Assembly: GCA_018398765.1 (NCBI GenBank)
Contig: JAHBMJ010004586.1
Location: forward strand, 1 to 20,000
DNA length: 20,000 nt
DNA from: Chromera velia
Lineage: Eukaryota; Sar; Chromeraceae
Direction: 5' to 3'
In this document: piece after piece, positions 1-8,518 of the stretch
How the letters are laid out: every line of letters starts with the position of its first letter
How positions within the stretch are numbered: the stretch's first letter is position 1
The notes under the pieces: generated by a model
The model's database searches: none
The model's input: only the letters and a program-made list of their open reading frames with translations
Told to the model about the DNA's origin: nothing
Translations under genes and position numbers: made by a program

Positions 1-130
1 CCCCCCCCCCGTTCGATCCGACGGGTCCCCCCCCCTGTTCGCGCTCTGCGGCCCCGTCCTTCGGACGGGGCCCCCCCGTCGGGCAGGCTCCTGCTTGCCC
101 CGCCGACGGGGTCCCCCCCCCCGGAGCGCG
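1..130. repeat. Poly-C runs with GC-rich hairpins
   Basis: Poly-C tracts occur at 1-10, 27-35, 71-77 and 113-122. Between them lie two inverted repeats. The first is a perfect 10-bp stem (50-59 with 63-72) closed by a 3-nt loop. The second is a 9-bp stem (74-82 with 103-111) whose interior can also pair. The word GACGGG followed by a C run recurs three times, which suggests a degenerate tandem unit. No coding signal is seen. On the complementary strand the G runs could form quadruplexes; that is inference. Confidence 0.75.
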
Positions 131-738
131 AGAGAGAAACGAGGGAGAAAGTAGATGCATGAAGTTGTGATGAGAATGATGATGATGAGGCAAACGAAGG
201 ACCGAGGGACCGACAGAGCTGCTGAGACTTTTAGAGATGACGCGAAAGAACAGATGGATGACACATCTGTTACGTCGACGCTTTCATTCACTGAAAGAAA
301 GAAGTTGGGAGACGTGTTCGTTTCAAAAAGACTGAAATTCAGCAAGTGGGAATTTCGACAGGTTTGGCGTCAAACAAGGCAGGAGGGGGCTTGGATCAAT
401 GTTTGTTCTGCTCCGTGTGGCGTGTACTGACGCGGGGAGGAAACAGGCACGTGCAGACACTCATTCCACGAATCAAGTTAAGCAAGACGGAAATTCATGA
501 GTGCTTAGGCATGACGGAAATGCATAAGTGCCTAAGGAAAGAAAAAAACAAGTGATGCACGAATGCATTTTCAATTGTATGTGTGTTTCTATCCACTTCA
601 TCTGCTCTGAAGTACAATCTACACGAAAAAAATCTTCCACCTAGTGCTCGTTGAACTCCACTGACTTAATTTGACGGAAAACGAAGGTGTCTCGATGGTG
701 TCCGCTCCAAACGGGTTTGTGACCACATCGGCGTACAG
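131..738. other. No supported gene
   Basis: A 91-codon ATG reading frame lies at 155-430 (+). It is very polar, begins with a Met-rich stretch from a GATGAT repeat, and shows no recognisable motif. Short tandem words such as GGAAATTCATGAGTGC and GGAAATGCATAAGTGC (around 489-532) indicate a local duplication. I see no RNA gene or clear promoter here. Confidence 0.4.
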
Positions 739-1410
739 TTTGTGGACTTGACGAAAAAACTGCAAACAGTCTCAGAAAGAATACAGGGAAGCAAGCGGAA
801 GGCATTGGTGGACAGCTGGGAAAATAGAACTCAGAAAGCAGCGATCCTTAGAGAGGTGCATCGCATCTCGGCAGAAAAAATTAAGATGAGAGGAGAAATA
901 TACTGTGCAAGCATTTCCCGAAGGAGAACCCCGCATGCTTGACACAACCCCACGTCTCTCTCTGCGCAAGACAACTGACTGACGTTTCTCATGGTTTGGT
1001 CTCCCCCAGGCGGTTCACCTCTGTCAAAGATCAGACAGAGGATCCGAACCCCTGTGGCAGTCACGTAAGCGTAGACTCTATATTCAGGCAAGGCCCAAGG
1101 GATTCCTCCTGTCAACTGTTCACTCAGAGACTTCCTCACGGGCAGAGTTCCTGGAGCGTTCGCACCCACGGACGGAGGTCCCCCCACAGCCGGGCAGAGG
1201 AACCCCAAGTAGGGGTCCACAGGCGGCTGTCCCTGCTGGGCCGCTTGTTCAGCGACTGCATGCATGCAAGGGAATAAATAAATGTCCAGACTGCACGTCA
1301 CGCAAAAGAGACCGGAATGACGCACATGGTGGAAGTGCACAGCCGCACAGAGTACAAGGAGAAATCAGAAGAAATTCCCAGGCGGAATCTACTGGTGGTG
1401 GATCGACAAA
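739..1410 (+). other. Candidate exons of an unidentified gene
   Basis: Three open segments are bounded by splice-like signals. Segment 739-855 (acceptor TACAG, donor GTGCAT; 39 codons) is rich in Lys, Arg and Glu and begins FVDLTKKLQ. Segment 1010-1064 has acceptor CTCCCCCAG and donor GTAAGC. Segment 1290-1410 has acceptor TGTCCAG and donor GTAAGTAC; one of its open frames reads MVEVHSRTEYKEK and then LLVVDRQ. The segments can be chained without a stop, but 1290-1410 is open in two frames and phase does not choose between them. I do not recognise the family. This could be a real gene, a decayed one, or chance. Confidence 0.22.
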
Positions 1411-1839
1411 GTAAGTACCTGGCTGACTCACTGACTCAATGACTGACCGACTCAATCAAGATGTTGCTGAGGTGCTGAGAGACAAACTGCGGACAAGTTT
1501 TCTCTTCCAGAGTCTTTTCCCCACGATACACTATTAGGCACTTCAATGTAACGAGCTTTCGGGGCAACGAGACTTCTGGAGGGACTGAAAGAGTCATGAT
1601 CGTTTCTGTTCCAGAACGTCCACAGACACCCGCTGCACCATGCAGAGTACTGACTGACTTTTCTCTTCCAGAATGTCAACAGCTGCGTACGCTGCACAGT
1701 GCAGGGAGAGCTCCTCTTCCCCCCCAAAGCACCGGATACACAGAGGCTGGTTCTGCAGTCAGGGGGGGGGAACAGAGAACAGCGAGAAGATCAAGGACCT
1801 GCACAGATTGTCTTACAGGCCAGAAACAGGTCAATGAAC
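1411..1839. other. Non-coding stretch with a diverged duplication
   Basis: The stretch opens with degenerate CTGA/GACT tetranucleotides (1421-1455). It contains two related segments, each starting TTCCAGAA(C/T)GTC and running to a GCTGCAC-CA-TGCAG-like end, at about 1609-1655 and 1666-1710. The polypyrimidine word TTTTCTCTTCCAGA recurs near 1497 and 1659 and resembles 3' splice sites. No convincing coding frame links them. Confidence 0.35.
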
Positions 1840-1873
<34 letters not shown>

Positions 1874-1925
1874 AGAAAGAGAGAGAAACGGATATAGGTA
1901 GATACCCGCGCTCGCACGCACGGCG

Positions 1926-1978
<53 letters not shown>

Positions 1979-2015
1979 TCACTCACACACACACACACAC
2001 ATACATACACACTCA
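1840..2015. repeat. (GA)n and (CA)n microsatellites
   Basis: A GA-rich tract with GAAA interruptions (about 1840-1888) is followed by a long near-pure CA tract (about 1925-1974) and further CA/CATA/CTCA repeats to about 2015. Open frames across it (Arg-Glu, Thr-His or Cys-Val runs) are repeat artefacts. Confidence 0.95.
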
Positions 2016-3464
2016 CAAGCACTTGCGCGCAACCGAATAACATAGATGGATGGCGGGAGGAAATTGGAGGAAAATTTATCACTAAGTCGCTGGTTTCGGT
2101 TTGGCGAGCAGGATCGTACCCTTTGCACACAAGAGGCACAGGGACCAGGTCTAAAGGGCAGGCAGAAGAATGGATGGATACACGGGCAGATAGACAAAGA
2201 AAGGCAGGCAGACAGGCAGGGAGAAGGATTATTAGACAGTCAGTCAGACAGGCTTCCACGCAGAGGAGCTAAGAGGTAGTCCGGCGCACATGCTGGAAAA
2301 CAGGTGCCAGGAGACACTGACAGACAGCACTCTGGGACAGCTGTGAATTTTTGAGTCAGAGACTGCGGCAGAGAGCGCTCGGGACACACAGTTTCAGGAC
2401 TGTGCGTAAGAGCACTTTCGTATCGGAACGCTTATCACCGTGGCAGACAGGGAGCAGCAAGACGTAAAGCGCAAATGCCTCATACTGGAGAGGAATCAAG
2501 TCATCCGTATTCTCTCCATTTTAAACTGACATACTCCGTCTTTGTCATTCTCCTCTCTCTCGTTCATTCCGACACACAATAGGAACGGAGGGACGAATAG
2601 AGAGACAAATAGATCAACGGAAGACCGATCGGCCGACAGATAGACAGGCCGACCGACTAACCGACCAAAATACAGACATGCACATGACTACGTCCAGCCA
2701 GATACAGAAACAGCCAGAAACATGGGACTGGGTTCGGACAGACAGAAAAGTGAAGCGTTAATGGTGAACAAAGATTTGTGGAGACGGCAATCCGTGGAAG
2801 AGAGGAAAGCTTCTGCACCAACCTCTCTCCCCAGAATTGCAACGCAGGTGATTGTCATCTTGATGAAATGACGTCTTGACCACTGATGTGGCAGGGGACA
2901 CACGCAAAAGGAAAGTCCGCTCGCAGTGTTTCTGTCGACCGCAGGCGGATACCGAGAGACGGAAAAGGCGTTTGCGAGGGAACGAGCAAGGACCGATTGC
3001 TACAGAGAATGATGAGTTTGGTTTTCAGTCATAATGTGCTCCAACGAATGGGCAAACAACAAAGACTTCCTCAAGTAGATACCGCCTCAGTCCCCCAGGG
3101 GACTCCCCCTCTGACACATGTCGGTTATCCGTCTACCGTCTCTCATCGGAGTGACGGAGTCACCCCGGATGACGCTCCTCACGCAGAACCCCGAGGAACC
3201 CCGGCCCCATCCGGCCCCACCAGACTAATGTGCGTGTGACAGGGGTGCACGTAGGTGCCACTTTCTCGGAAGCTTAGACTACAGTGAGTACTTCAACTGC
3301 ATCACACAGTGAGGGCTTTGAAAGTTTTAGGGCTGCGCTGTTGCAGTACGACGGTGTAAACATCTGCTGCTTCCTCGCTCGCTTGCGTGCTGCAGCTTCC
3401 GTCTGAAAAGGTCACCTCTGGCGGAGACGGAGAGGTGGCAGTCACTTCTTTTCTTCTTCAACAG
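2016..3464. other. Repeat-rich spacer upstream of the RING-CH gene
   Basis: Much of this stretch has a degenerate 4-nt period. Examples are GGCAGGCAGACAGGCAGG near 2200, AGTCAGTCAGACAGG near 2237, and GACC/GACA/GATA words through 2620-2680. A 117-codon frame at 2886-3239 (+) has no recognisable domain. The end of the stretch (3440-3464) is a pyrimidine run ending TTCTTCTTCAACAG, a good 3' splice site, so 5' UTR or an upstream exon of the RING-CH gene may lie here. I cannot place its donor. Confidence 0.4.
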
Positions 3465-3522
3465 CTACCTGGATTTCCCACTGGACGTGAAAATAGAGCG
3501 CTACAGGTCCTCAGATTCGGGT

Positions 3523-4431
3523 ATGAAGAGTGGTGGAGGGGGGGGGGAGGCTCGAGGCAGCAGTGGAGGTATGGACCTTCACGGCCTTCCACCTGCGCCT
3601 GACCTTGAGAATCAGCAGTTGACTTCGAATGTGGAGTCAGACGAGAATCTGCCTTCCGGGTCCGTCTGCAGAATCTGTCAAGACGGACAGGAAGGTGGAG
3701 AACTGATTCATCCGTGTAAGTGCATGGGCAGTATGAAGTACGTACATCGTGAGTGCCTGGACCAGTGGAGGTCTGTGACGACCCTGAACCCCGACAATAT
3801 GGTCAGGTGTGAGGTCTGTCATCACAAGTATGAATTCGAACGGGCGGATGGCCGGGGGGCAGCGTCAACCGCCAAGGTGCAGTTCTTGGTTGGGCTCAGT
3901 TGTCTCCTCATCCTCTCCGCGTTTCTGTCCATGGTAATAGGATTGGGGATGTTCACGGAGAGGTTGAATCTTGTGGAGGGGGAGAAGTCAACAGAAGCTT
4001 CTTCCTCCTCTAAGGAAGGGGGGGGAGATCCTTCTTTGAGGGGATCACTGAATAGTACTGCGGCAGGGGAACTGGGTGGTAACAATGGGGAAGAGTTGTC
4101 GGTCACTTTGACGACTCTCGCCTATGGGCTTGTGTCACTAGGAATTCTGACGATCACCTTGACTCTTTTGAAGGTCGTTTGGGATCTGTTGGCAACCTGT
4201 TGGTGCCCTTCTTTCCGCACCGGTCCACTTTTTTCGACCTCTGACCTTCTGTGGCTTCCGGATCCGTCGTGGGTTGCGTGTCAGGGAGACGGGGCGATTT
4301 TTGTATGCATTGTGGTGGGCGTTCTCCTTGCCATTTACCTCTTTGTCGTACGGCCTTTGAAGTACGTGTATGATAAGTCTCGAAGTCAAGTGGCAAAACG
4401 GTACAGAATAAAGAACTACGAGGGCGACTGA
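3523..4431 (+). CDS. RING-CH (MARCH-type) membrane E3 ubiquitin ligase
   Basis: The protein is likely an E3 ubiquitin-protein ligase anchored in an internal membrane; RING-CH proteins pass ubiquitin from an E2 to membrane-associated substrates. After a Gly/Ser-rich start comes a C4HC3 finger. It begins CRIC, then PCKC about 12 residues later, then YVHREC with the His in the fourth ligand position, a conserved Trp (LDQW), and CEVC. This is the spacing of the RING-CH class, not of a classic RING. Three hydrophobic segments follow: FLVGLSCLLILSAFLSMVI; one around AYGLVSLGILTITLTLLKV; and one around IFVCIVVGVLLAIYLFVV. A Ser/Gly/Glu-rich loop separates the first two. The first in-frame ATG is at 3523 (302 residues). 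The frame stays open upstream to a strong acceptor at 3464, so an upstream exon could add residues. Substrates cannot be told from the sequence. Confidence 0.85.
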   Translation: MKSGGGGGEARGSSGGMDLHGLPPAPDLENQQLTSNVESDENLPSGSVCRICQDGQEGGELIHPCKCMGSMKYVHRECLDQWRSVTTLNPDNMVRCEVCHHKYEFERADGRGAASTAKVQFLVGLSCLLILSAFLSMVIGLGMFTERLNLVEGEKSTEASSSSKEGGGDPSLRGSLNSTAAGELGGNNGEELSVTLTTLAYGLVSLGILTITLTLLKVVWDLLATCWCPSFRTGPLFSTSDLLWLPDPSWVACQGDGAIFVCIVVGVLLAIYLFVVRPLKYVYDKSRSQVAKRYRIKNYEGD

Positions 4432-4738
4432 GTTGCAAGGGAAAGACGATGTACAACGTGACTCTGTTCATTCATGGGAGAGAGGGAGGCGAGGTAGGGG
4501 GATCAGCCTCTTTTCTGTGTCGCTGTTTTGAACCACACCGGAGCTTTTGCGGCCAATTAGGCCAACCACAACTGTTTTAGGGAAAAGGACTAAAGTCATG
4601 TTCGGGTCTCTTACACTGTGAAGGTCATGAGTCGACTTTTCCCCCTTTTTTCCTTCCTCATTTCCCCCACTTCATGATAAGCTGAGCACCCGAGTCTCAT
4701 TGTGTCTGAGTCTGCTGTGTATGGATGTACGGAAGGAG
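4432..4738. other. 3' flank of the RING-CH gene
   Basis: This is probably the 3' UTR and a short spacer. I see no recognisable poly(A) signal, RNA gene or coding frame. It ends where the large pyrimidine microsatellite starts. Confidence 0.4.
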
Positions 4739-5135
4739 GACTCTCTTTCTTTCTTTCTTTCTTCCTTCCTTCCTTCCTTCCTTCCTTCCTTCCTTTTCTT
4801 TCGTTCGTTCGTTCGTTCGTTCGTTCTTTCGTTCTTTCCTTCTTTCTTTCTTTCTGTCTTTCTGTCTGTCTGTCTGTCTTTCTGTCTTTCTGTGTTTCTG
4901 TCTGTCTGTCTTTCTTTCTTTCTTTCTTTCTGTCTGTCTGTCTGTCTGTATAGTCTGTCTGTCTGTCTTTCTGTCTGTCTGTCCGTGTTGTGTTCACGAA
5001 GAAAAGGGGGTCTTTTTGTCTATTGTGTTTATGAAGAAAAGGAGGGAGAAGAAGAAGAAACATATAGTCTGTCTTTCTGCCTTTTTGTCTTTCTGTCTTT
5101 CTGTCTTTCTGTCTTTCTGTCTTTCTTTCTTTCTT

Positions 5136-5174
<39 letters not shown>

Positions 5175-5282
5175 TTCTTTCTTTCTGTCTGTCTTTCTGT
5201 CTTTCTGTCTGTCTGTCTTTCTGTCTTTCTTTCTTTCTTTTTTTCTTTCTGTCTTTCTTTCTTTCTATCTTTCTTTCTTTCT

Positions 5283-5335
<53 letters not shown>

Positions 5336-5450
5336 CCTCCCTCCCTCCCTCCCTCTCTCTGTGTGTGTTTTTCTCTCTCTCTCTCTGTGTGTGTGTGTGT
5401 ATGTGTGTGTGTGATACTGTGTGTATGTCTGTATGTCTGTATGGCTGTCT
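4739..5450. repeat. Giant TTTC/TTCC/TTCG/TGTC microsatellite
   Basis: About 700 bp of almost pure 4-nt-period pyrimidine repeat lies on the + strand. Blocks run in order: TTTC, TTCC, GTTC, TGTC/TTTC mixtures, then (TC)n, (CCCT)n and (TG)n. It is interrupted at about 4986-5073 by non-repeat sequence. Because the units lack TAA, TAG and TGA, all three forward frames stay open for hundreds of codons (Ser-Phe-Leu-Cys-Val only). These are not genes. Confidence 0.97.
4948..5073 (+). repeat. Dispersed unit inside the microsatellite
   Basis: The word TGTTGTGTTCACGAAGAAAAG (split here as TGTTGTGTTC + ACGAAGAAAAG) at 4986-5006 recurs in varied form at 5021-5042 (TATTGTGTTTATGAAGAAAAG, read as TATTGTGTTT + ATGAAGAAAAG). 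The second copy is followed by GGAGAAGAAGAAG and TATAGTCTGTC. TATAGTCTGTCTG also occurs at 4949. A homologous copy in reverse orientation lies in the MAK16 last intron (7600-7650). The blocks therefore look like parts of a mobile or amplified unit carrying its own pyrimidine repeat tail. Confidence 0.6.
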
Positions 5451-5630
5451 ACTTACAAAAAAAAGTAGTTTCTGATCGAGAAATTAACTAGGAAATTAAA
5501 CTTTAAAAATTCATTTTTCTAAAAAAATCGTAGCTCTATCGCCTTGGGGGGCAGCTCAGCTCTGCTAAGATCAGCCGAGAGGCCCTGAGATCGCATGCAC
5601 TCGCATAACGCATTTTTTCTTTTTTTACAG
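5451..5630. other. Spacer with a polypyrimidine acceptor-like end
   Basis: AT-rich sequence changes to a GC-richer stretch at about 5541 (GCCTTGGGGGGC) and ends in CATTTTTTCTTTTTTTACAG, a strong 3' splice-site-like signal. A related inverted word (GGCCCCCCGAGGC) lies at 5919-5931. The match is only about 11 bases, too little to call a transposon. Confidence 0.35.
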
Positions 5631-5863
5631 GGGGGGGTTGACTCTTCGTCATGCCTTTCTGAATGCAAATGCGCTTGCGTAAAAGTGTCCTTCAAGCAAC
5701 TTGCACAGAGCCGTAATCGTATTATATATTTTGCTCCTCATGATACATGTCCCTCAAGTAACTCGCATGGAGTTGCATCTGTATTACTCGTGTGCATGCA
5801 TGTGGTCCTGAAAAGCATATTTTATGCGTTGCCGTGGCCCCCGCCACTTGCCTATGCATTCAG
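5631..5863 (+). other. Exon-like open segment with internal duplication
   Basis: This 233-bp stretch is open in one frame. A strong pyrimidine-rich acceptor (ending TTTTTTTACAG at 5630) precedes it, and a consensus donor (TTCAG then GTAAGA) follows it at 5864. The predicted peptide is Cys- and Ser-rich and matches no family I know. It contains a diverged 62-bp-period tandem duplication (5687-5724 and 5749-5786). It may be an exon of an unidentified gene, an exonised repeat, or chance. Confidence 0.25.
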
Positions 5864-5931
5864 GTAAGACATGCCCAAGCCCCTGATGAGTTTGCATCTT
5901 ACAGCCGACCCCCTGAATGGCCCCCCGAGGC

Positions 5932-6490
5932 ACTCACCCAACTGGTTGGGTGTATCATGTATATATAACTAAGTATATAAGTGGAAGTGTTTTAATTATA
6001 ATCTGAATTAACATTCTGCAAGAAACCTACTAAGTGAAAATATTGTATAAAATTCTTTTAGATCGTTGTTTAAAATCTTATAAAATCATAATTACCTCTA
6101 GAATTAGTTCTGAATTACCTAAATAATTATACCTGGAGGGTATACATACCGACGATACCGTTTCAAATGATCGATTAATGTCTAGATTAATGTAACACTA
6201 GGTATAACACCAAAACAGTTTTTTTTATGCTTTTAAGTGTTGATTAATTTTCTCTAACTTCTTCAAGTTATAAATTGTAATATCTACTAGAATATTTATC
6301 GTTTGATTGCTTAATATAGATTCAATGCTTAAATACCTAGTACACAGTGCCAATGTGCCAGTGTTACCAGAAAATGATGTATAAGCTAGTCATGATCGAA
6401 TCATAGTTTAGATCATAGTTGAGTTAGTAAGTCAACTTGTATGATTACTTGCATGATCAACTACATGCAAAATAATAACCTGAAGACATT
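5932..6490. other. AT-rich island without a gene
   Basis: This is an abrupt drop to strongly AT-rich sequence with many TATATA, TTAATTA and ATTATA words and stops in all frames. Positions 6364-6440 contain several near-repeats of the word (A)TCATAGTT or CATGATC. No coding or structured RNA signal is visible. It could be an old insertion or an intergenic spacer. Confidence 0.45.
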
Positions 6491-6933
6491 GCGGTCAAAG
6501 AACATGTGTGCACCACGAGAAACGGACCAAGACACCACTATCGCCTCATTAATCGGGAGGTTCCGACGTCCTCCCTCTCGATCTCCAGCTCCACCCTCCG
6601 ACGAGGACGAAGACCTCTCCCTCCTGCCGCAGCTGCATTCAGTCAGTCATTTTGCGAGACAGTGAGACAGTTCTAATTAACGCAATGAAGGGACCGGGCA
6701 AAAAAGTGTACACCACAGGAACGTATCCATTTCTCCCTGTCCTTGTCTTTGGTACTGAAAAAGGACAGCTGCTCTCCGCTGTCGCCTCGCGGGAGAGAGC
6801 GCTGTGGGGGAGAAAAAATGGAGAGGTGAGGTGCTAAGAAAACAATGCATACAGCAAGAGAGGGGGGACCGTAGGCAGAGATATTCGTCTGTGAGAGTAA
6901 AACAAGCAGTTGAACAGGACCCGAACAAATGAC
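6491..6933. other. 3' flank of MAK16
   Basis: On the + strand 6500-6663 is open and encodes a Pro/Ser- and Asp/Glu-rich stretch without a known motif. On the - strand this is the 3' UTR region of MAK16. No poly(A) signal is obvious. I make no gene call. Confidence 0.35.
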
Positions 6934-7661
6934 TCACTGACGTTGCCTCTTTGGGGCAGGCTTCTTCTCTGCAGGTTGTCCCTTCTTCTTCTTCGCTGCT
7001 CCCTGATCAAAGCTCGCTGCCTCGGCGCTTCTCTTGTTCTCTCGTCCCTCGTCCTCTTCCTCGAACATCTCCTCTTCCTCATCCTCCATTTCCTCTTCAT
7101 CTTCCTCCTCTTCCTCGTCCTCTTCTCCAGAAGAGAAATCCTCCAGGTCCTCCACAAAGTCCACCAGACCTGCGGGTGTCCAGTAACACACACAGACGGG
7201 AATGACCCATGAAGCCATCACCTCGCTCGTTATTAATGATGTAGACAGATAGGTACACCACACTCACTCGNCCCGCACACACACATGCACACTCTCTCCC
7301 TCACACGCACACACAAGTACATACATACGTACATACACACACACATACACATACACACACACGCACACACACACACACTTTTTTGAAGGAGACAGACTCA
7401 AGCGTTCCTAGAGTTAACTCTCCCGATACAAATTCACAAAGCCGGTGGAAATCAGGCACTCGCCATCACTTTCATCAAGACAAGTGGGGGCACAAGGAAG
7501 GCAGGAAGAAGAATTTATGCCCGAGAGAAAAAATCGCAGGCGCCCACAGACAGACTATATCGTCTTTTCTTTCCTTTTTCTCTTCCTGTCTTTAGAAAAC
7601 AGACTATACGGTTCTTCTTCTCCATTCTTTTCTTCATGCACACAACAGACAAAAAGCAAGC

Positions 7662-7692
<31 letters not shown>

Positions 7693-7978
7693 GAAAAAGA
7701 AAGAACAAAGACAAAGGAACAGAACAATCGAACAACGTGGGAAACAGACAAGACAAAAAGGAAGGAAGAAACGAAAAAAATAACGAAAACGGAAGGAACA
7801 ACACGGTTGTGGGCCGGGGAGGTGAAAAAGACTGGAAATCAAGTTCATATGGTCTTGTTTCGGCCGTGCCCCTATGGCCGTTGTCAGTCAGACAAGCAAG
7901 CAGGCAGGCAGACACAGACGAACGAACAGGCTCACAGACATATTAGGGCAATGAAGATAGGAGGCATGAGGCAAAACA

Positions 7979-8009
<31 letters not shown>

Positions 8010-8485
8010 CGACGTCCGACCAACAGGAAGCACTCACTGCAGAGACCAAAAAGCGGATCGAAGGAATAAGAAATGAATTGAGTGGACAGTCGGCTCCGGT
8101 CCAGAGGCATTTTTTTTTCTTTTTGGCTCTCCCGCTCACAACTGACCGTCATCCATCTCTCCCTCGGTCTCCTTCTCGTCTTCATCCTCTTCCTCCAACT
8201 CATCCTGCATTGCATTGCGTTCATATTCAGAATACAGAATCCCATCTATGCAGTCACCCAGACAGTCTCCTGAGAGGAGAGGAGAGGAAAGGAGAGGAGA
8301 GGAGAGGAGAGGAGAGGAGAGAGGACACAGAGCTCTCCAGGGCAACCTTCGCGCAGTCGAAATCCACAAACCACATCCTGCCTTCCCTGCTTGCTTTTCT
8401 TTCTTTCTTCGTTTATTGCTTTCTCTCTTTCTTCGTTCGTTTGTTTCGCTCGTTCTGCTTTGTCTATCTCTCCCTCTGTCTCTCA

Positions 8486-8518
<33 letters not shown>

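Noticed and set aside
1676-2040. Cys-Val or Thr-His repeat frames around 1676-2040
   Set aside because: They are explained by the (CA)n and (GA)n tracts.
4611-5063. Minus-strand Lys/Glu/Arg/Thr-rich frame of 150 codons
   Set aside because: It is the complement of the same microsatellite, with no unique sequence of protein type.
4739-5450. CRISPR array or satellite-type tandem array
   Set aside because: There are no spacers of constant size; the repeats are 2-5 nt microsatellites in a eukaryotic genome.
4700-5491. Long forward reading frames (263, 229 and 83 codons) in the pyrimidine repeat
   Set aside because: They are a by-product of a stop-free 4-nt repeat that is open in all three frames.
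5541-5931. Possible transposon bounded by GCCTTGGGGGGC and GGCCCCCCGAGGC
   Set aside because: The inverted match is only about 11 bases in G/C runs and no flanking duplication was found.
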